DNA from: an uncultured Colwellia sp.
Lineage (GTDB): Bacteria; Pseudomonadota; Gammaproteobacteria; Enterobacterales; Alteromonadaceae
Length of the DNA: 64,000 nucleotides
Assembly (NCBI GenBank): GCA_913058395.1
Contig: CAJXQI010000024.1
Span: 1 to 64,000, forward strand
Direction: 5' to 3'
The position numbers and the translations under genes are program-made. The first letter of the stretch is position 1, and each line of letters starts with the position of its first letter. The notes below the pieces were generated by a model. That model was not told the DNA's origin. It was given only the letters and a program-made list of their open reading frames with translations, and did no database searches. Positions 61,980 through 64,000 of this stretch are shown one piece after another.

Positions 61980-63113
61980 GTGATTATATTTCGTTATTTG
62001 CTTAAAGAAGTTGCTAAAACCGAACTTGCGGTATTTCTCGTCATCATGACGATATTTATCAGTAATAAATTCGTACGCGTGCTTGATGACGCTTCAGAAG
62101 GTGGTATTCCGGGTCATTTAGTGATGACGTTCATTGCTTTGAAAATCCCTGATCTCGCTGGAATGATTCTACCACTAAGCTTTTTCCTTGGCGTATTGTT
62201 GGCCTATGGCCGCATTTATGCTGATAACGAAATGACAGTACTACACGCCTGTGGTGTTAGTGAGTGGTACGTGGTGCGCGTGACCTTAATTTTAGGTTTT
62301 GTCACCGCGATGATTACCGGTGTTTTTACCTTGTATTTATCGCCAATGGCGAGCGAGTATGAATATCAAATTAAAGAACAAATAGCGGCAGATTCAGGCT
62401 TAAGCTCGCTTATTGCTGGCCGCTTTCAAACCACTGGCAATAAAAAAGCCGTAGTATTCATTCATGATAAAAACCGCGAAGACAACACCTTTGAAAAGGT
62501 GTTTGTTGCCCAGTTGCCAGATAAAGATAAACCAAATTCTAGCGTTATTGACTCAAGTTTAGTGTACGCACAAAACGGCCAAGTCGTTGAAGATGAAAGC
62601 GGTACACAACGCTTAATATTGTCTGAAGGTACACGTTACCAAAACGACATTGAAAATAAACAATTTCGCCAAGTGGCTTTTGATAAATATTACATTCAAA
62701 TTCAAGACCAAAAAGTTGCTCACAAAAGGCGCAAGCTTAGCGCAATTCCAACTGCTGAACTTTATAAAGAACAAACCCCTGAAGTAAGTGCAGAAAGCCA
62801 ATGGCGTATTGCCTTTCCGTTGGCCTGTATCATTATGACATTAGTAGCAGTGCCATTAAGTGTCGTAAACCCGCGCCAAGGTAAATTTGGTAAAATGCTA
62901 CCCGCTTTACTGCTATTTTTGAGCTACTTTTTATTGTTAACCGCTATTCGTTCAGGCATCGAAAAAGGCACAGTACCGCAGGTAGTCGGTTTATGGCCAG
63001 TACATTTTATTGTGCTGATATTAGGCTTTAGCTTATTGGCTAAAGGTCGAAAAGGCGGTAAAAAATTACAAGCAATGTTGCCGAAAAAAGCGAATAAAGG
63101 GGCAACAACATAA
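61980..63113 (+). CDS. lptF: LPS export ABC transporter permease LptF
   Basis: Inner-membrane half of the LptB2FG transporter that pulls lipopolysaccharide out of the membrane. 377 residues, GTG start with AGGA seven bases upstream. Six membrane helices in two groups of three (FRYLLKEVAKTELAVFLVIMTIFISNKFVRVL to FTLYLSPMA, then WRIAFPLACIIMTLVAVPLSVV to GFSLLAK), separated by a periplasmic beta-jellyroll domain (about 130-260). Overlaps lptG by one base. Confidence 0.96.
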   Translation: MIIFRYLLKEVAKTELAVFLVIMTIFISNKFVRVLDDASEGGIPGHLVMTFIALKIPDLAGMILPLSFFLGVLLAYGRIYADNEMTVLHACGVSEWYVVRVTLILGFVTAMITGVFTLYLSPMASEYEYQIKEQIAADSGLSSLIAGRFQTTGNKKAVVFIHDKNREDNTFEKVFVAQLPDKDKPNSSVIDSSLVYAQNGQVVEDESGTQRLILSEGTRYQNDIENKQFRQVAFDKYYIQIQDQKVAHKRRKLSAIPTAELYKEQTPEVSAESQWRIAFPLACIIMTLVAVPLSVVNPRQGKFGKMLPALLLFLSYFLLLTAIRSGIEKGTVPQVVGLWPVHFIVLILGFSLLAKGRKGGKKLQAMLPKKANKGATT

Positions 63114-64000
63114 TGCGTATTTTAGATCTGTATATAGGTCGTATTATTGCTTCTACGACTTTTTTAACCTTATCAGTATTTGTCAGTTTAAGCGGTATTA
63201 TTAAGTTTGTTGAACAAATTAGGTCGATAGGTAGAGGCAATTATGACCTAGCACATGCTGCACTTTATGTGCTTTATGCGATACCACAAGATGTGTCATT
63301 GTTTTTTCCTATGTCAGCACTTATCGGTGGCTTAATTGGCATGGGCATGATGGCGAGCAATAGTGAGTTGGTGGTTATGCAAGCCGCTGGTTTGTCTCGA
63401 CTCGATATTATTAAATCAGTGATGAAGTCAGCATTACTCTTAATCGTTGTTAGCATGGCGGTTGGTGAATGGCTGGCACCCCAAGGTGAAGCCGCAGCAA
63501 GACAAGTACGTGCACAGGCTATTTCTGGCGGCAGCTTAATTTCTTCAACGGGTGGTACCTGGGCGAAAGATGGCGACTACTTTGTGCATATTGGTGAAGT
63601 TCAAGATCAAGGCTCATTAAAGAATATTCAAATCTATCGCTTTAATGACCAACTCAAATTATCGAGTTGGGTTTCAGCGAAAAGTGCGGTTTATCAAAAA
63701 GAAGCGTGGCAACTACGTGATGTTGTAGAAACAAGTATCACGGAACAGAAAGTGACAAAAGAAAGTCAGCCTATTATGTCGTGGACGTCAACATTAACGC
63801 CCGATAAATTAGGTGTGGTAACCGTTAAGCCTGAATCTTTATCCTTACGAGGTTTAAATGAATACCTAGGTTATTTGGAAGCAAACAAACAAGACCCAAG
63901 CCGTTACTTATTGGCCTTTTGGCGTAAAATTGCTCAACCCATGACCTTAGCTGTGATGTTATTAGTGGCGTTATCATTTATTTTTGGTCCATTACGCTCG
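63113..64000 (+). CDS. lptG: LPS export ABC transporter permease LptG, first 296 residues (gene runs off the right edge)
   Basis: Partner of LptF. The ATG at 63113 overlaps the lptF stop (TAATG), and the frame is open to base 64000 with no stop. N-terminal MRILDLYIGRIIASTTFLTLSVFVSL, second and third helices (AIPQDVSLFFPMSALIGGLIGMGMMASNSELVVMQAAGLS), periplasmic domain (about 130-255), and a fourth helix starting RKIAQPMTLAVMLLVALSFIFG. The typical length is about 355-360, so some 60 residues are outside the window. Confidence 0.95.
   Translation, partial: MRILDLYIGRIIASTTFLTLSVFVSLSGIIKFVEQIRSIGRGNYDLAHAALYVLYAIPQDVSLFFPMSALIGGLIGMGMMASNSELVVMQAAGLSRLDIIKSVMKSALLLIVVSMAVGEWLAPQGEAAARQVRAQAISGGSLISSTGGTWAKDGDYFVHIGEVQDQGSLKNIQIYRFNDQLKLSSWVSAKSAVYQKEAWQLRDVVETSITEQKVTKESQPIMSWTSTLTPDKLGVVTVKPESLSLRGLNEYLGYLEANKQDPSRYLLAFWRKIAQPMTLAVMLLVALSFIFGPLRS

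Noticed and set aside
1-64000. CRISPR arrays, prophage genes, transposases, toxin-antitoxin or defence islands
   Set aside because: No repeat-spacer pattern, integrase, transposase or known defence gene was seen. The PIN-PhoH protein resembles a toxin only in its PIN domain and has no antitoxin partner.
1-64000. tRNA, rRNA, tmRNA or riboswitch
   Set aside because: No cloverleaf or T-loop (GGTTCRANYCC-like) sequences and no recognisable riboswitch core were found in the intergenic stretches.

Overview
The window reads as chromosomal DNA of a low-GC marine gammaproteobacterium of the order Alteromonadales, most likely Colwelliaceae (Colwellia or Thalassotalea type). This rests on E. coli-like housekeeping genes in conserved pairs (rluA-rapA, plsC-rraB, pepA-holC-valS, lptF-lptG, acnB near yacL), an A+T-rich base composition, and a marine-type N-acetylglucosamine (GlcNAc) regulon built on a LacI-type NagR, a TonB-dependent receptor and a NagP-type permease. 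There are no rRNA or tRNA genes, CRISPR arrays, transposase genes or phage genes.

Layout. 1-4.4 kb: 5' part of acnB (minus strand, cut by the window edge), a TolA/TonB-like envelope protein, a periplasmic binding protein and yacL. 4.5-9.0 kb: an RND efflux pair (adaptor and permease). 9.1-15.1 kb: a YCF48-like periplasmic protein, then DUF3530, rluA and rapA on the minus strand. 15.5-20.4 kb: a PIN-PhoH ATPase and an orphan hybrid histidine kinase. 20.4-24.4 kb: a transglutaminase-like exported protein, a large acyl-CoA dehydrogenase and an orphan OmpR-type response regulator. 24.5-28.9 kb: two MipA/OmpV-like outer-membrane proteins flanking an operon of an alpha/beta-hydrolase lipoprotein and mlaA, then a small unknown protein. 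29.1-30.4 kb: plsC, rraB and a 52-residue membrane peptide. 30.6-35.8 kb: a second RND pair, divergent from a TetR regulator, with two palindromic operators between them.

35.8-50.8 kb is the most informative block: nagR (LacI type) divergent from pgi, then a TonB-dependent receptor, a flavin-dependent halogenase-like protein, a GH20 hexosaminidase lipoprotein, nagK, SIS-type nagB, nagA and nagP. Four copies of a TGACARCGYTGTCA-like palindrome lie in front of pgi, the receptor (two copies) and nagK. At pgi and nagK the palindrome overlaps a plausible -35 box. Together these genes would bring chitin fragments across the outer membrane, cut them to GlcNAc in the periplasm, import it, phosphorylate it, deacetylate it and deaminate it to fructose-6-phosphate, which Pgi links to glucose-6-phosphate.

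50.8-54.2 kb: two related palindromic, MITE-like elements and the cytochrome c maturation genes ccmABCDE (minus strand) without ccmFGHI. 54.5-56.5 kb: an exported glutathione peroxidase, hemH and a cold-shock protein. 56.8-61.7 kb: pepA-holC-valS (minus strand). 62.0-64.0 kb: lptF and the start of lptG, which runs off the window.

No clearly new defence or mobile system was found. The best leads are the halogenase-like enzyme inside the GlcNAc regulon, the NagR-type operator on pgi, the hydrolase lipoprotein coupled to mlaA, and the palindromic element lying between ccmE and its terminator.
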